From contig NZ_LZDE01000344.1 in assembly GCF_002009015.1 (NCBI RefSeq), forward strand, positions 35,943 to 99,942: a stretch of 64,000 bases of DNA, read 5' to 3'. The notes beneath the pieces are model-generated. The model did not search any database. It was not told the DNA's origin and saw nothing but the letters and a program-made list of their open reading frames with translations. Positions 1 to 10,400 of this stretch are shown here, one piece after another. Source of the DNA: Microbulbifer mangrovi (GTDB lineage Bacteria > Pseudomonadota > Gammaproteobacteria > Pseudomonadales > Cellvibrionaceae). Every line of letters starts with the position of its first letter. Position 1 is the first letter of the stretch. The position numbers were made by a program, and so were the translations under genes.

Positions 1-195
1 TCAAATGGCGCAAAAAATGTCAGCTCGTCAAATCCTCCGAAAGGTTAATCAGTGATGGGGGATAGTCCTGCGAGCAATGCACTTCGCGACAGGAAGTTTT
101 GGGCTGGTGCGCAGCGCATAGCGGGATCTTCGACCCCGCGGTACACTCCGGGCACTCATAATTCTAATTAAGCAAACTACTAGAGGATCGAGTCG
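1..195. other. Non-coding leader upstream of the first peptidase gene
   Basis: No convincing coding region is visible here. The stretch ends in a purine-rich ribosome-binding region (GAGGATCGAG at about 183-192) just before the ATG at 196. The AT-rich stretch at about 157-180 is a plausible promoter area, but I cannot assign boxes with confidence. Confidence 0.4.
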
Positions 196-2415
196 ATGCG
201 TCAAACACTGATCGCGATGTCCATCGCTGCTGCCCTGGCAACGGTTGCCGGTTGCAGTAAAGAGCCCGAACAAGTCCAGGCTGCGAAGCCGGCCGAGCAG
301 GTATCCGCTTCTGCAGAAATCGTTGCGGACGTTGCCAAAAGCAATCCCTTGCTGGCGGAATGGGTAGGCCCGTATGGCGGTGTTCCGGCATTCGACAAGA
401 TGGATGTGGAAGCCCTGAAGCCAGCCCTGGAATACGGCATGGCTCAGAATTTGGCCGAAATCGACAAGATCGCCAACAATCCGGAAGCGCCGACCTTCGC
501 CAATACCATCGAAGAGATGGAGCGCAGCGGCAAGGCGCTGAACCAGGTGTTCACCTACTGGGGTATCTGGAGCGGCAACATGTCTTCTCCGGAATTCCGT
601 GCGGTGCAGGCGGAAATGGCCCCGAAACTGGCCGCCTTCAGCTCCAAGATTATTCAGAACGACAAGCTGTTCCAGCGTGTGAAAGCCGTTTTCGAGTCTC
701 GCAATGATTCCGATTTGAGCGCCGAGCAGAAGCGCGTTGTCGAGCTGGTGTATGACGAGTTTGCGACCAACGGTGCGACCCTGTCGGGCGAAGACAAGAA
801 GCGCTATGCGGAAATCAATAACCGCCTGGCCGAACTGCACACCAAGTTTGCCAACAACGTACTGGCAGATGAGGAAGGCTACGATATCTTCCTGACCGAA
901 GATCAGCTGGCGGGCCTCCCTGAGTCCTTTGTCAAAGCGGCTGCCTCAATGGCTGAAGAAAAAGGACAGAAGGGCAAGTACGCGATCAAGAACACCCGTT
1001 CTTCCATGGATCCGTTCCTGACTTACTCTGAAGACCGCGCGCTGCGCGAGAAGGTGTGGACCAACTACTACAGCCGTGGCGACAACGGCGGTGAGCACGA
1101 TAACAACGCGATCATCGCCGAGATCCTGCAGCTGCGCGATGAGCGTGTAGCATTGCTGGGTTTCGACAACTACGCCCAGTGGCGCTTGCAGAATCGCATG
1201 GCGAAGAACCCGGAAAATGCCATCGAGCTGATGGAAGCGGTTTGGCCGGCGGCGGTTGCCCGTGTGCATGAAGAAGTTGCAGATATGCAGGCGGTCGCCG
1301 ATGCGGAAAAAGCCGGTATCAAGATCAAGCCATGGGACTACCGCTTTTATGCGGAAAAAGTCCGCAAGGCGAAGTACGACCTGAATTCCGATGAAGTGAA
1401 GCAGTACCTGCAGCTGGACAAGCTGCGCGAGGGCATGTTCTACGTTGCCGGCGAGCTGTTCAATTTCACTTTCACACCGGTAGAAGAGGGCAGTGTGCCG
1501 GTGTTCCATGAAGACGTTAAAGTCTGGGAAGTGAAAGACAAGGACTCTGGCGAACACATTGGCCTGTGGTATCTGGATCCGTTCGCCCGTACCGGTAAGC
1601 GCTCCGGTGCCTGGGCCAGCATGTACCGGGATCACACTACCTTTGATGGCAAGGAAACCGTACTGGCCTCCAACAACTCCAACTTTATCAAGGGTGCGCC
1701 CGGCGAGCCGGTACTGGTTGGTTGGGACGATGCGGAAACTTTCTTCCACGAGTTCGGCCACGCGCTGCACTTCCTGGCGTCCAACGTGAGCTACCCGACT
1801 TTGAACGGCGGCGTGCGTGATTACACCGAGTTCCAGTCCCAGTTGCTGGAGCGCTGGTTGAGCACCGACCCGATCATCGACAACTATCTGGTACACGCCA
1901 AAACCGGCGAGCCGATCCCGGCGGAGCTGGTGGCCAAAATCAAGAAGGCCGCCAATTTCAACCAGGGCTTCGCTACCACCGAATATCTGGCGTCCGCTCT
2001 GGTGGACATGAAACTGCACACTTCCGATCCCACAGGTATCGACCCGGACAAGTTCGAGCGCGAGACCCTGGATGCGCTGGGCATGCCGTCCGAACTGGTG
2101 ATGCGTCATCGCACCCCGCACTTCGGCCACATCTTCTCCGGTGAAGGCTACTCTGCGGGTTACTACGGCTACATGTGGGCAGACGTGCTGACTTCCGATG
2201 CTTCTGAAGCATTCGCCGAAGCCGAAGGTGGTTTCTACGACAAGGAAGTAGCCGGCAAGCTGGTGAAGTACCTGTTCGCGCCGCGTAACGCAATGGATCC
2301 GGCGGAAGCTTACCGCAAATTCCGCGGCCGCGATGCGGGCATCGAGCCGCTGATGCGCGACCGAGGTTTCCCGGTGCCAGGTGAGGAAGGTACCGCCGCA
2401 GTGACGGGTGAGTAA
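196..2415 (+). CDS. dcp: M3 family metallopeptidase (peptidyl-dipeptidase Dcp-like lipoprotein)
   Basis: This 739-residue protein is a zinc metallopeptidase of family M3, which clips dipeptides or small fragments from oligopeptides. The N-terminus is a lipoprotein signal peptide with a lipobox ending in Cys20 (ATVAGC), so the enzyme is probably anchored in the periplasm or outer membrane, unlike cytoplasmic oligopeptidase A. The HEFGH zinc motif begins at His518, and a downstream glutamate in the segment TEFQSQLLERW would be the third ligand. The N-terminal region (NPLLAEW, then ANNPEAPTFANTIEEME) matches the Dcp subgroup. It stands alone and is followed by its own terminator. The exact cleavage specificity is inferred from the family. 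Confidence 0.9.
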   Translation: MRQTLIAMSIAAALATVAGCSKEPEQVQAAKPAEQVSASAEIVADVAKSNPLLAEWVGPYGGVPAFDKMDVEALKPALEYGMAQNLAEIDKIANNPEAPTFANTIEEMERSGKALNQVFTYWGIWSGNMSSPEFRAVQAEMAPKLAAFSSKIIQNDKLFQRVKAVFESRNDSDLSAEQKRVVELVYDEFATNGATLSGEDKKRYAEINNRLAELHTKFANNVLADEEGYDIFLTEDQLAGLPESFVKAAASMAEEKGQKGKYAIKNTRSSMDPFLTYSEDRALREKVWTNYYSRGDNGGEHDNNAIIAEILQLRDERVALLGFDNYAQWRLQNRMAKNPENAIELMEAVWPAAVARVHEEVADMQAVADAEKAGIKIKPWDYRFYAEKVRKAKYDLNSDEVKQYLQLDKLREGMFYVAGELFNFTFTPVEEGSVPVFHEDVKVWEVKDKDSGEHIGLWYLDPFARTGKRSGAWASMYRDHTTFDGKETVLASNNSNFIKGAPGEPVLVGWDDAETFFHEFGHALHFLASNVSYPTLNGGVRDYTEFQSQLLERWLSTDPIIDNYLVHAKTGEPIPAELVAKIKKAANFNQGFATTEYLASALVDMKLHTSDPTGIDPDKFERETLDALGMPSELVMRHRTPHFGHIFSGEGYSAGYYGYMWADVLTSDASEAFAEAEGGFYDKEVAGKLVKYLFAPRNAMDPAEAYRKFRGRDAGIEPLMRDRGFPVPGEEGTAAVTGE

Positions 2416-2470
2416 AAGATATCTCGGCAGGTGGGGTTTAAAAAAACCAGTCGCTGAGGTTTAAACTAAA

Positions 2471-2504
2471 AAGCCGCGCTCCATTCGGAGTGCGGCTTTT
2501 TTTA
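2471..2504 (+). terminator. Rho-independent terminator after the M3 peptidase gene
   Basis: The stem AAGCCGC / GCGGCTT encloses a 14-base loop region that can pair further (CTCC/GGAG). It is followed by a run of seven to eight T. It lies between two convergent genes. Confidence 0.85.
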
Positions 2505-2553
2505 TTCCCGTGGTTTCAGATGCAGGGGGGAGATACGGATGATTTTTTGAAGG

Positions 2554-4206
2554 TTACTCGGGTCGCTCGTAAACCTTTTCACCTTCCACCCAGGTTTCCA
2601 GTACCTGTGCCTTCCAGATATCTTGCGGGTCAAGCTTGAAAATATCGCGATCAAGCAAAACAAAGTCTGCGAACTTGCCAGGCTCCAGATTGCCGATGAA
2701 CTGCTCCTGGTGGCTGGCGTAGGCGGCGTCCAGAGTGAAGGAGCGTAGAGCTTCTTCCATTGTCATTGCTTCTTCCGTGTGCCAGCCTTTTTCGGGCTGA
2801 CCTTGTCGGTCGCGACGCGTGACTGCAGCGTGTAGCCCGAATAGTGGATTTACCGGCTCCACCGGAAAATCCGAGCCAGAAGCAATTTTGGTGCCCTGGT
2901 TGAGGAATTTCCGCCATGCGTAGGCGCCCTCAAGACGCTTTTCCCCGAGGCGGTCGCCAGCCATATTCTTGTCGCTGGTTGCGTGCACGGGTTGCATGGA
3001 AGCGATCAAGTTCAAAGTGGGAAACTGCTCAATGTCCTCCAATGTCAGAACCTGAGCATGTTCGATGCGGTGGCGGAATGGCTTCTGGTCATTTTCTTTA
3101 TTCAGCGTGTGGAATATATCCAGCACAATGTGGTTTGCGCGATCGCCAATGGCATGCACGTTCACCTGGAACTTGTTGTCCGCGGCCATTTTGATTTGCT
3201 TTAACAGCTCATCCTTCTGGTGGATCAGCAGGCCTTTTTCGCCCGGGCGATCATGGTAGGGCCGGAGCAGGGCGGCGCCACGACTGCCCAGCGCTCCGTC
3301 GGCATAGACCTTGATGCTGCGTACATAGAGCTTTTCGTCGGGCGCGCCGACATAACCGGCACCAAGGAGCTCGGGCAGGTGTTTGTCATCGCCGGAGATC
3401 ATCGGATACATGCGTAGCGGGATCGCTTTGTCCGCGGCCAGTTGGCGGTATGCCTCCAGTGTCTGTTTTTCAACACCAGCGTCGTGGATGCCGGTCAGTC
3501 CAAGGGAGAGGGCGAGGTCAAACGCGGTACCGAGAGCGGCTTTTTCTTCCTGGAGGTCTGGCTGCGGGATTACGCTCTCCAGCATGGCCATTGCATTGTC
3601 CACGAGTACACCGGTCGGCTCGCCGTTTTCATCGCGAATGATCTCGCCGCCTGCGGGAGCCTTTGACTGGCGGGTGATTCCCGCGCGCGCCATTGCCGCG
3701 CTGTTGGCCCACCCCGCATGTCCGTCAATGCGACGCAGCCAGATCGGTTGGTCGATATCCAGTGCGTCGAGTTGTTGGCGTGTCGGAAATTGCTTGCCGC
3801 GCCACAGTACCTGGTTCCATCCGCGGCCGATCAGCCAATCGCCGGTTTGTTGATCGCGTGAAAATTGTTTGATCGCATTGAGTGTCTTCTGGAGGTCCAG
3901 GTCACGCAGATCCAGTTGCTGCTGCAGTCTTCCCTGTCCCAGGACGTGGCCGTGGGCATCGATTAATCCCGGTAACAGCACCTTACCGCCGGCATCAATT
4001 TTTGTTGCCTCCGGGTATTTCTGACTGAGTGGGGCGAAATCACCGGTGGCCAGTACCTTGCCCTGGTCAAACACCAATGTGTTGAACTGTTCAAGGTCGC
4101 GTTCGGTTGTTTGATAACCGGAGAAGTTATGCACGATCGTCGTGGCCTGGAGGTTCCAGGATGCGAGGATGGCGCACACGCCAACGAGGGTATGAGAGAG
4201 GCGCAT
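2554..4206 (-). CDS. Exported amidohydrolase family 3 protein (YtcJ-like)
   Basis: This is a 550-residue metal-dependent hydrolase of the amidohydrolase 3 (YtcJ/N-substituted formamide deformylase-like) family. A signal peptide of about 21 residues (core LVGVCAILASWNLQA) predicts export. The first metal motif is DAHGHV, with His85 and His87. Later signatures are HAIGDRAN, HRIEHAQ and SGSDFPVEP, which carry the remaining metal ligands and the catalytic Asp. Length and motif order are normal for the family. The substrate cannot be read from sequence; many homologues are annotated only as amidohydrolases. It is convergent with the upstream peptidase gene, and the autotransporter gene ends upstream of its start. 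Confidence 0.85.
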   Translation of the reverse strand: MRLSHTLVGVCAILASWNLQATTIVHNFSGYQTTERDLEQFNTLVFDQGKVLATGDFAPLSQKYPEATKIDAGGKVLLPGLIDAHGHVLGQGRLQQQLDLRDLDLQKTLNAIKQFSRDQQTGDWLIGRGWNQVLWRGKQFPTRQQLDALDIDQPIWLRRIDGHAGWANSAAMARAGITRQSKAPAGGEIIRDENGEPTGVLVDNAMAMLESVIPQPDLQEEKAALGTAFDLALSLGLTGIHDAGVEKQTLEAYRQLAADKAIPLRMYPMISGDDKHLPELLGAGYVGAPDEKLYVRSIKVYADGALGSRGAALLRPYHDRPGEKGLLIHQKDELLKQIKMAADNKFQVNVHAIGDRANHIVLDIFHTLNKENDQKPFRHRIEHAQVLTLEDIEQFPTLNLIASMQPVHATSDKNMAGDRLGEKRLEGAYAWRKFLNQGTKIASGSDFPVEPVNPLFGLHAAVTRRDRQGQPEKGWHTEEAMTMEEALRSFTLDAAYASHQEQFIGNLEPGKFADFVLLDRDIFKLDPQDIWKAQVLETWVEGEKVYERPE

Positions 4207-4272
4207 AGTTATTAGCCTTGTTGAAGCGTCTGTCAGAGGATCACTTCGATGGTATCAGCGACTGCCAATTTG

Positions 4273-4324
4273 TCTACTTTCTACACGCGTCGATGCCCGT
4301 CTTAAAACGCGTGTAGAAAGTAGA
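4273..4324. repeat. Perfect 18-bp inverted repeat across the end of the autotransporter gene
   Basis: Positions 4273-4290 and 4307-4324 are exact reverse complements separated by a 16-base loop. The right arm encodes the last codons of the autotransporter gene (…YFLHA), and its stop codon lies in the loop. There is no T-run after the hairpin in the direction of transcription, so it is not a textbook terminator. It could act as an mRNA 3'-end stabiliser or as a Rho-independent stop without a U-tract. Confidence 0.75.
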
Positions 4325-6134
4325 GTCTGGCTTGCCATATTTCCAGGCCTTTGGCATCAATGCTTGTCTGGGAGACCTCCAGGTCCAGGTAGTTGCGCTC
4401 GGACACGACCCAGCGCGTTCCCGTGCGGGCGAGTCCGCTGAGCGGTTCTAAGGACTGATAGCCGCCACTGGTAACACCGCGAGCAACCTGCAAGTCATCC
4501 TGAAGGTCGAATGCGATGGTTGCGCCAAGCTCTAGATAGGGGGTGAGCATGCCGTGGTCTCCCATGCTAAATCCCCGCATGATGGTGATGCTGCTTTCCA
4601 CGTAGCTGATGTGTCCGTCGGTATTGCGGAAGTTCAGTGTGAGTGGCCTGCCCAGCAGTTCACCGCTCAGATTTGAGTTGGTGGTTTCGAACCACGAATA
4701 GTTGAAGTGCATCCGCGGCAGGAATCCCCAGTTGCCCCAGCGCTGGAAGCCCTCCAGACCGATGTTGAACAGCCATTCGTTTACGTCATTGCTGCCGCGA
4801 AAATTGGCGAGGGAAATATCGGTATCTGTTCGGGAGTAATTGAGAGACGACGTCAGAGACAGCCCGGAGTCAAACTGGTATCCGGCGTAAGGCCCGATCG
4901 AAATCCGGTCGGCATCTGTCCGCAGGAATCCCCGTAATCCCTTACTGTCGAAATGGGAGGCCGCTACCGAGATCCCGGCTATCCCGCGCGCGCCCACCGG
5001 GCGATGTAAACCCAGCGTCAAGCGCGACTCGCTGGAATCGAAGTTCCTATTTCCTCTCCGGTCCCTGAGTTCTGTCTGGTCTGCCTCACTCCATACACGC
5101 CACTTTGCTTGCTGTTGCGAATAGCCCGTCAACAGGGCACCCAGATAGCGTGCGCTCAACGGTAGCCCGGATTTGTCGAATTCCTCCGCCTCAAACCAGT
5201 GGCCATCGTAATTTTCCGGGCAGGTCACATCGGCGCCCGAATAGTTCGCGGTCATCCGATGCCCGGTTTCGGGATCTATGCATACTACCCATCTGAAAAC
5301 AGCGCCATCCTGGCCGCGCTGGTACAGGTTCGCGTCTCTAATTTCGTCGCGTGTTTCAGTGACGGGGCGCTCCGGTGTGATTGTTTCCGGTGGCCTTTGC
5401 ACCGGTAACTCCGGTGTAATGCCGGTACCGGGAGGCCGTATTTCCGGCGTGATTCCCGTACCTGGCGGGCGCACCTCCGGGGTGATTCCAGTCCCGGGTG
5501 GGCGCACCTCGGGGGTAATACCAGTTCCGGGCGGGCGCATCTCGGGGGTGATGCCTGTACCTGGCGGGCGCACCTCGGGGGTGATACCGGTTCCGGGTGG
5601 CCTTAGTGTCGGAATTTCGGGGGTGATACCAACACCTGGCGGTCTCACTATCGGCACTTCCGGAGTGATTACGTCCACCGGCGGACGCACTACGGGCAGC
5701 TCCGGCATGATGTCGGTGATATTGCCTGGCGGAATAATGCCGATAGGGGGGACTGGGCGTGTCGTGGGGAGCTGCGGCAAAATGATGGGGTCGGATTTTT
5801 GATTATCGATATCAATGGTGCAGGGGTTGTTACCGCTCAAATCGAGCAAAGCATGTGTGCCTCCATTGCTCAGCACGAGGTTGGGGGAAACCGAGATATG
5901 TGCCCCAGGCGCCGCAAGGCTCCACTCATCAACAATGTCTTTGGTATTGACCACCTCTAAGCCAAAACTGCCAGCGGTTGTGTCGGACAGCCAGACCGAG
6001 CGTGTCAGATCAAAAGTGGCGCCAATAAAGGTGAGGGTACCGTCGGAATTGCACTTTTGTGCCAGTGTGGCCGGAGAGGAGAGCAGGAGTGCAACTGCGG
6101 CAATCAATTTGACCGTGAAAATCCTTTTCCGCAT
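4302..6134 (-). CDS. Autotransporter-type outer-membrane protein with proline-rich repeats
   Basis: The protein is 610 residues from the ATG at 6134, chosen because it opens a clean signal peptide (MRKRIFTVKLIAAVALLLSS…LAQ); an upstream in-frame start at 6191 would bury it. After cleavage come a roughly 100-residue beta-rich domain, a proline-rich linker with six exact copies of RPPGTGITPE at residues 178-242, and a C-terminal beta-barrel of about 300 residues. Alternating aromatic/polar strands and a terminal Phe (LHAF) are typical of BAM-assembled outer-membrane proteins. I infer a type V-like architecture with a rigid, possibly periplasm- or surface-spanning stalk. The passenger domain is not recognised. 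The gene is monocistronic. Confidence 0.7.
   Translation of the reverse strand: MRKRIFTVKLIAAVALLLSSPATLAQKCNSDGTLTFIGATFDLTRSVWLSDTTAGSFGLEVVNTKDIVDEWSLAAPGAHISVSPNLVLSNGGTHALLDLSGNNPCTIDIDNQKSDPIILPQLPTTRPVPPIGIIPPGNITDIMPELPVVRPPVDVITPEVPIVRPPGVGITPEIPTLRPPGTGITPEVRPPGTGITPEMRPPGTGITPEVRPPGTGITPEVRPPGTGITPEIRPPGTGITPELPVQRPPETITPERPVTETRDEIRDANLYQRGQDGAVFRWVVCIDPETGHRMTANYSGADVTCPENYDGHWFEAEEFDKSGLPLSARYLGALLTGYSQQQAKWRVWSEADQTELRDRRGNRNFDSSESRLTLGLHRPVGARGIAGISVAASHFDSKGLRGFLRTDADRISIGPYAGYQFDSGLSLTSSLNYSRTDTDISLANFRGSNDVNEWLFNIGLEGFQRWGNWGFLPRMHFNYSWFETTNSNLSGELLGRPLTLNFRNTDGHISYVESSITIMRGFSMGDHGMLTPYLELGATIAFDLQDDLQVARGVTSGGYQSLEPLSGLARTGTRWVVSERNYLDLEVSQTSIDAKGLEIWQARLYFLHAF
5409..5603 (-). 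repeat. 33-bp coding tandem repeat (RPPGTGITPE units)
   Basis: Six in-frame 33-base units encode identical RPPGTGITPE decapeptides plus one variable residue (V, M, I or L). Degenerate copies flank both sides (RPPGVGITPE, RPPVDVITPE, RPPETITPE). The DNA copies differ mainly at third positions, so the peptide is conserved more strictly than the DNA. Copy number could vary between strains. Confidence 0.9.
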
Positions 6135-6377
6135 GAAAATACATCTTTCTTTGCTGTCGGCTGGACCTGATGTGTGCAGTGTGAACAGCACTTGATAGCT
6201 ATTCTTTACCCTAGCCGAAATCTTCTGATATCGCCGTATGGCGACAAGTGAAAGTGGGGTGTGAGTGCTAGGTGTGAGTACCAGGTGTGAGTGCTACAGG
6301 AAAGGTTTAGCTGTATTTGCTGAGGGCAAATTGTCCGATGCGGTGAAATCCGGCAGGGAACAGAGGAGGGTGGAGTA

Positions 6378-6584
6378 ATGGCGCGGTGGTTAATTGTCGT
6401 GGGGATTATGCTGACCGGGATTGGCTTGATCTTGCATTATGCGCCGTGGCTACTGAGTTGGTTTGGGCGTCTGCCCGGCGATATCCGTATCGAGTCCGGG
6501 CGCAGTCGCTTTTATTTCCCAATTACCACGATGATCGTCGTCAGCGTGGTGCTGAGTATCGTGTTGTCGTTGTTCCGACGCTAG
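6378..6584 (+). CDS. DUF2905 family small membrane protein
   Basis: This 68-residue protein has two predicted membrane helices (residues about 4-24 and 47-65). They flank the conserved motif GRLPGDIRIESGRSRFYFPI, which marks the DUF2905 family. A ribosome-binding site (GGTGGAG) lies just upstream of the ATG. It converges on the Lrp-type regulator gene, with only five bases between the two stop codons. The family has no established function. Confidence 0.85.
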   Translation: MARWLIVVGIMLTGIGLILHYAPWLLSWFGRLPGDIRIESGRSRFYFPITTMIVVSVVLSIVLSLFRR

Positions 6585-6589
6585 TCGCG

Positions 6590-7072
6590 TTACTTTTCCA
6601 GCAGTTGGTCCAGCGGAAGCTCCGTGCGATACCTCACCTGTTTCAGGGAAAAGCTGCTCTTGATGTGGTCGATCCCAGGGAGTTCGGTTAGCTTCTTGTC
6701 GAGGAATTCCTGGTACGCGTGCAGATTGGGTACCACTACCCGCAACAGGTAATCGAAGTCCCCCGTCATCAGGTAGCACTCCATCACTTCTGGCCATTGG
6801 CCGATGGTGGATTCGAAGTGTTGCAGCTCTTTTTTGACCTGGTGGTTGAGGGTCACCTGGATAAACACGCTGACCGGTAAGCCGACCATATCGGGTTCCA
6901 GCAGTGTGACTGCGCGCTTGATAAAGCCCTGCTCGTGCAGGTTCTTGACCCGGCGGGAGCAGGGGGAGGGTGACAGATGGACTTTCTCCGCCAGCTCAAT
7001 ATTGGGGATGGTCGCGTCCTGCTGAAGGATTTCCAGAATGTGCTTGTCGATGGCGTCCAGTAGATAGGCCAT
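6590..7072 (-). CDS. Lrp/AsnC family transcriptional regulator
   Basis: This 160-residue regulator has an N-terminal winged helix-turn-helix (residues about 5-60, DKHILEILQQDATIPNIELA…LSPSPCSRRVKNL). The C-terminal RAM/AsnC ligand-binding domain includes the segment VMECYLMTGDFDYLLRV. It is transcribed away from the indolepyruvate ferredoxin oxidoreductase gene across a 403-bp intergenic region, an arrangement typical of a local regulator of amino-acid or 2-oxoacid catabolism. The ligand is probably an amino acid, by family analogy only. Confidence 0.88.
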   Translation of the reverse strand: MAYLLDAIDKHILEILQQDATIPNIELAEKVHLSPSPCSRRVKNLHEQGFIKRAVTLLEPDMVGLPVSVFIQVTLNHQVKKELQHFESTIGQWPEVMECYLMTGDFDYLLRVVVPNLHAYQEFLDKKLTELPGIDHIKSSFSLKQVRYRTELPLDQLLEK

Positions 7073-7475
7073 ATAATTTCCCGGTGTTCCTGATTCTCTA
7101 AAGTTGAGAGTGCCAAATTCAGTAAAGTGAGCGATTTACCGCTGCTTGCGGCACCAGAGAAGAATACCTGATGTGACCGACTCTTAGCAGCGGTTCACAA
7201 TTTTTGACCGGCCACAACCCGAAACGCGGCTGCCCAGCCAGAGTTTGATAAATATTCTCACCTAATCGCTTTCAGTTATGAATTATTGCAGAAAATGATC
7301 TCTGTGTGGTGGATTCTTTCCGTCTCGTCCAGTTTTTGTGGTGATTTTGGTATGACCTGCCTGACTTGCCAGTGATAGTTTACTGGCATCAAAACAATAA
7401 CGCTGGAACTGACGCTGCAGGGCTTTGCCCGCGGGCGTCAGGTACTTGCCAGATAATGCGAGAAGGTCCTAACCA
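7073..7475. promoter_or_regulatory. Divergent promoter region between the Lrp-type and IOR genes
   Basis: There is no coding content in these 403 bases. An AT-rich segment lies at about 7240-7320 and probably holds promoters and Lrp-type operators for the divergent genes. I cannot define exact boxes. Confidence 0.5.
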
Positions 7476-10400
7476 ATGGCGATGGTCGAAACTGATCAGG
7501 AACTGGGCTTTGACCGGGAGTACTCCCTCAAAGCTGCGTTTACCCGAGACTCCGGACGCGTTTTTCTAACCGGCATTGATGCCCTGGTACGCCTGCCCTT
7601 GATGCAGAAGCGGCTGGATGAGCAGGCCGGTTTGAATACCGCGGGCTTTATTTCCGGTTACCGCGGTTCCCCCCTCGGTGGCTATGACCAGACGCTGTGG
7701 CGCCATAAAAAGCTGCTGGCAGAGCGGGATATCCATTTTGAGCCGGGTATCAATGAGGACCTCGGTGCCACCAATATCTGGGGTACCCAGCTGCTGGATC
7801 ACTATCGCCAGCAGGCGACACGGGATGGGGTCTTCTCCATCTGGTACGGCAAGGGCCACGGTGTGGATCGCAGTGCCGACGTATTCCGCCAGGCAAATAT
7901 CCAGGGTACCTCCAAGCTCGGTGGCGTGCTCGCTCTCTGCGGTGACGATCACACTGCGGAATCCTCCATGTTCTCCCACAACACCGACCAGATTTTTGAG
8001 TCGGTCATGATGCCGTTGCTGTTTCCCGCGACCATCGATGAATACCTGACCCTCGGCCTTGCCGGTATCGCACTGTCGCGATTCTCAGGTTTGTGGGTGG
8101 GGTTCAAGACGATTACCGAAACGGTGGAATCCGGCGCTTCCATTGTCGTGCCACCGCTGCCGAACTTTGTCTTGCCGAAATCCTTCCCGATCCCCGCACA
8201 CGGTCTTAACTACGATCCTCACCTGAACTGGCCCGCCGAGCGCATGGAGTACGAGCGCCGCATGCTCGAGGAGCGGCTGCCCGCGGCCAAGGCTTTCGCC
8301 TATGCCAACGGATTGGACAAAACCATCGTGGCCGCACCACAGAAACGTTTCGGTATCGTCACAGTGGGCAAGGCCCACGGCGATTTGCTGGAAGCGTTGA
8401 AGTTGCTGGAGCTCAGTGAACAGGATCTGCTCGACGCGGGTATCTCGATCCACAAGGTGGCCATGAGCTGGCCGCTGGAGCCGCGGGGGATGAGTGAATT
8501 TGCCCGCGGTATGGAGCGTGTACTCGTAGTCGAGGAGAAGCGTCCGCTGGTGGAAGACCAGATGAAGAACCTGTTCTACAGCTGGCCGGATAGCGAGCGC
8601 CCGAAAGTGGCCGGCAAGAAAGACCTCGACGGCAATGATTTACTGCCGGCAATCTGGGGCTTCGGTCCGGACCAGGTCGCCAAGGCCATCACCCGCTGGC
8701 TGGCGGACACCGAACTGGCGGAGAGACTGATTCCGCTGGCGGAAAAACTGGGCAGTGGTGTTTTGCAAAAAGCCAACGGCCTGCTGGCAAGGGAGCCGAT
8801 TTTCTGCGCCGGATGCCCGCACAACAGTTCCACCAAGTTACCTGAGGGCAGTACCGGCAGTGCCGGCATTGGCTGTCACATCATGGCGCTGGGCAAGGGT
8901 CTGCGCACCGATACCTACTCCCATATGGGAGGGGAAGGGGCACACTGGGTAGGCCTGCACCGTTTTTCCAGCGACAAGCACATCTTCCAGAATATGGGGG
9001 ACGGTACCTACAACCACTCCGGCCTGCTCGCCATCCGTCAGGCGGTGGCAAGCAAGATCAATATTACCTACAAGATCCTGCTCAACGACGCAGTCGCCAT
9101 GACCGGTGGCCAGCCCGCGGACGGGGAGGTAACTGTGCCCACGCTGTCCCGTCAGTTGCTGGCAGAGGGCGTGGGGCAGGTTTGCCTGGTGAGCGAGAAC
9201 CCCGATTACTGGAATGCCAATCGCAACCTGGTGCCGGCAGAGGTTCAGATTTTCCACCGCGACGACCTCGATGAGGTGCAGCGTAAGCTGCGCGATACCG
9301 CAGGCGTAACGGCGATCATTTACGAACAGGTTTGCGCAGCGGAAAAACGTCGCCGTCGCAAGAAAGGCCAGATGGTGGATCCCGCCAAGCGCCTGTTGAT
9401 CAATCACCGGGTGTGTGAGGGTTGTGGGGATTGTAGTGTTCAGTCCAGTTGCATCGCGGTAGAGCCTCTGGAAACCGAATTTGGGCGCAAGCGACAGGTG
9501 AACCAATCCAGCTGTAACAAGGATATGCGCTGCGCCGATGGTTTCTGTCCCAGCTTTGTCAGTGTGGAAGGTGGCGAGCTGAAAAAGCCGGCGCTGAAAT
9601 CTCTGGCGGAATCGATCGACGAGGCTAGTCAAGGTCTGACCGACGCCCCGAAACCACAACTGGACCAGCCGCTGAGCATCCTGGTGGCGGGTATCGGTGG
9701 AAGCGGTGTACTCACCGTGGCCGCGTTGCTGGGGATGGCTGCCCACCTCGAGGAAAAAGGCAGCACCACGCTGTATTTCACCGGGCTTTCGCAGAAAAAT
9801 GGCGCAGTCGTTGCCCATGTGAAAGTGGGTAACCGGCCGCAAGATATCACCACTGCGCGTATCCGTGACGGCGCGGTCGATCTGCTGCTGGGCTGCGATA
9901 TGGTGACCGCGGCGGGGCAGCGTCCGAAGTTTGCCAGCGGCAGAATGAAGGCGCTGGTAAATACCGCGGAAGTTCCGGTAGCGGCATTTGTGCGCAACAA
10001 CGAACTGGCATTTCCCGCGGACGAAACGGCGCAGAGCATTGAGTCTGTGGCCGGGGAATATCATGCGCTGGATGCCAACCGTTATGCCGAAGCACTGTTT
10101 GGCGATACGGTGGCGGCCAACCTGATGATGATGGGCTATGCGTGTCAGCAGGGGCTGTTGCCGGTATCGCAAAGCGCCATCGAGCGCGCGGTGGAGCTGA
10201 ACGGAGTGGCGGTTGAAAACAACCTGCGCGCGTTCCGCGCCGGTCGGTTGCTGGTGGAAAACCCGCGGGCAATCGAGCAGCTCCTCAGCCCTGCACAGGT
10301 GGTGAAGCTGGTAGAGCCCGAGGAGGGCGTCGACCAGCTGGTGGCGCGCCTGTCCCGCGAGCTGACTGAATACCAGAGTGCCGCTTACGCACGCCATTTC

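Noticed and set aside
946..2130. 394-residue open frame opposite the M3 peptidase gene
   Set aside because: It is an antisense shadow of a well-supported coding sequence, with no recognisable motif or ribosome site.
5409..5603. Regular 33-bp repeats considered as a CRISPR array
   Set aside because: The units are directly adjacent with no spacers and are in frame with a coding sequence; they are a protein repeat.
8838..10397. 519-residue open frame opposite the IOR gene
   Set aside because: It is an antisense shadow; the sense protein has clear catalytic motifs throughout.
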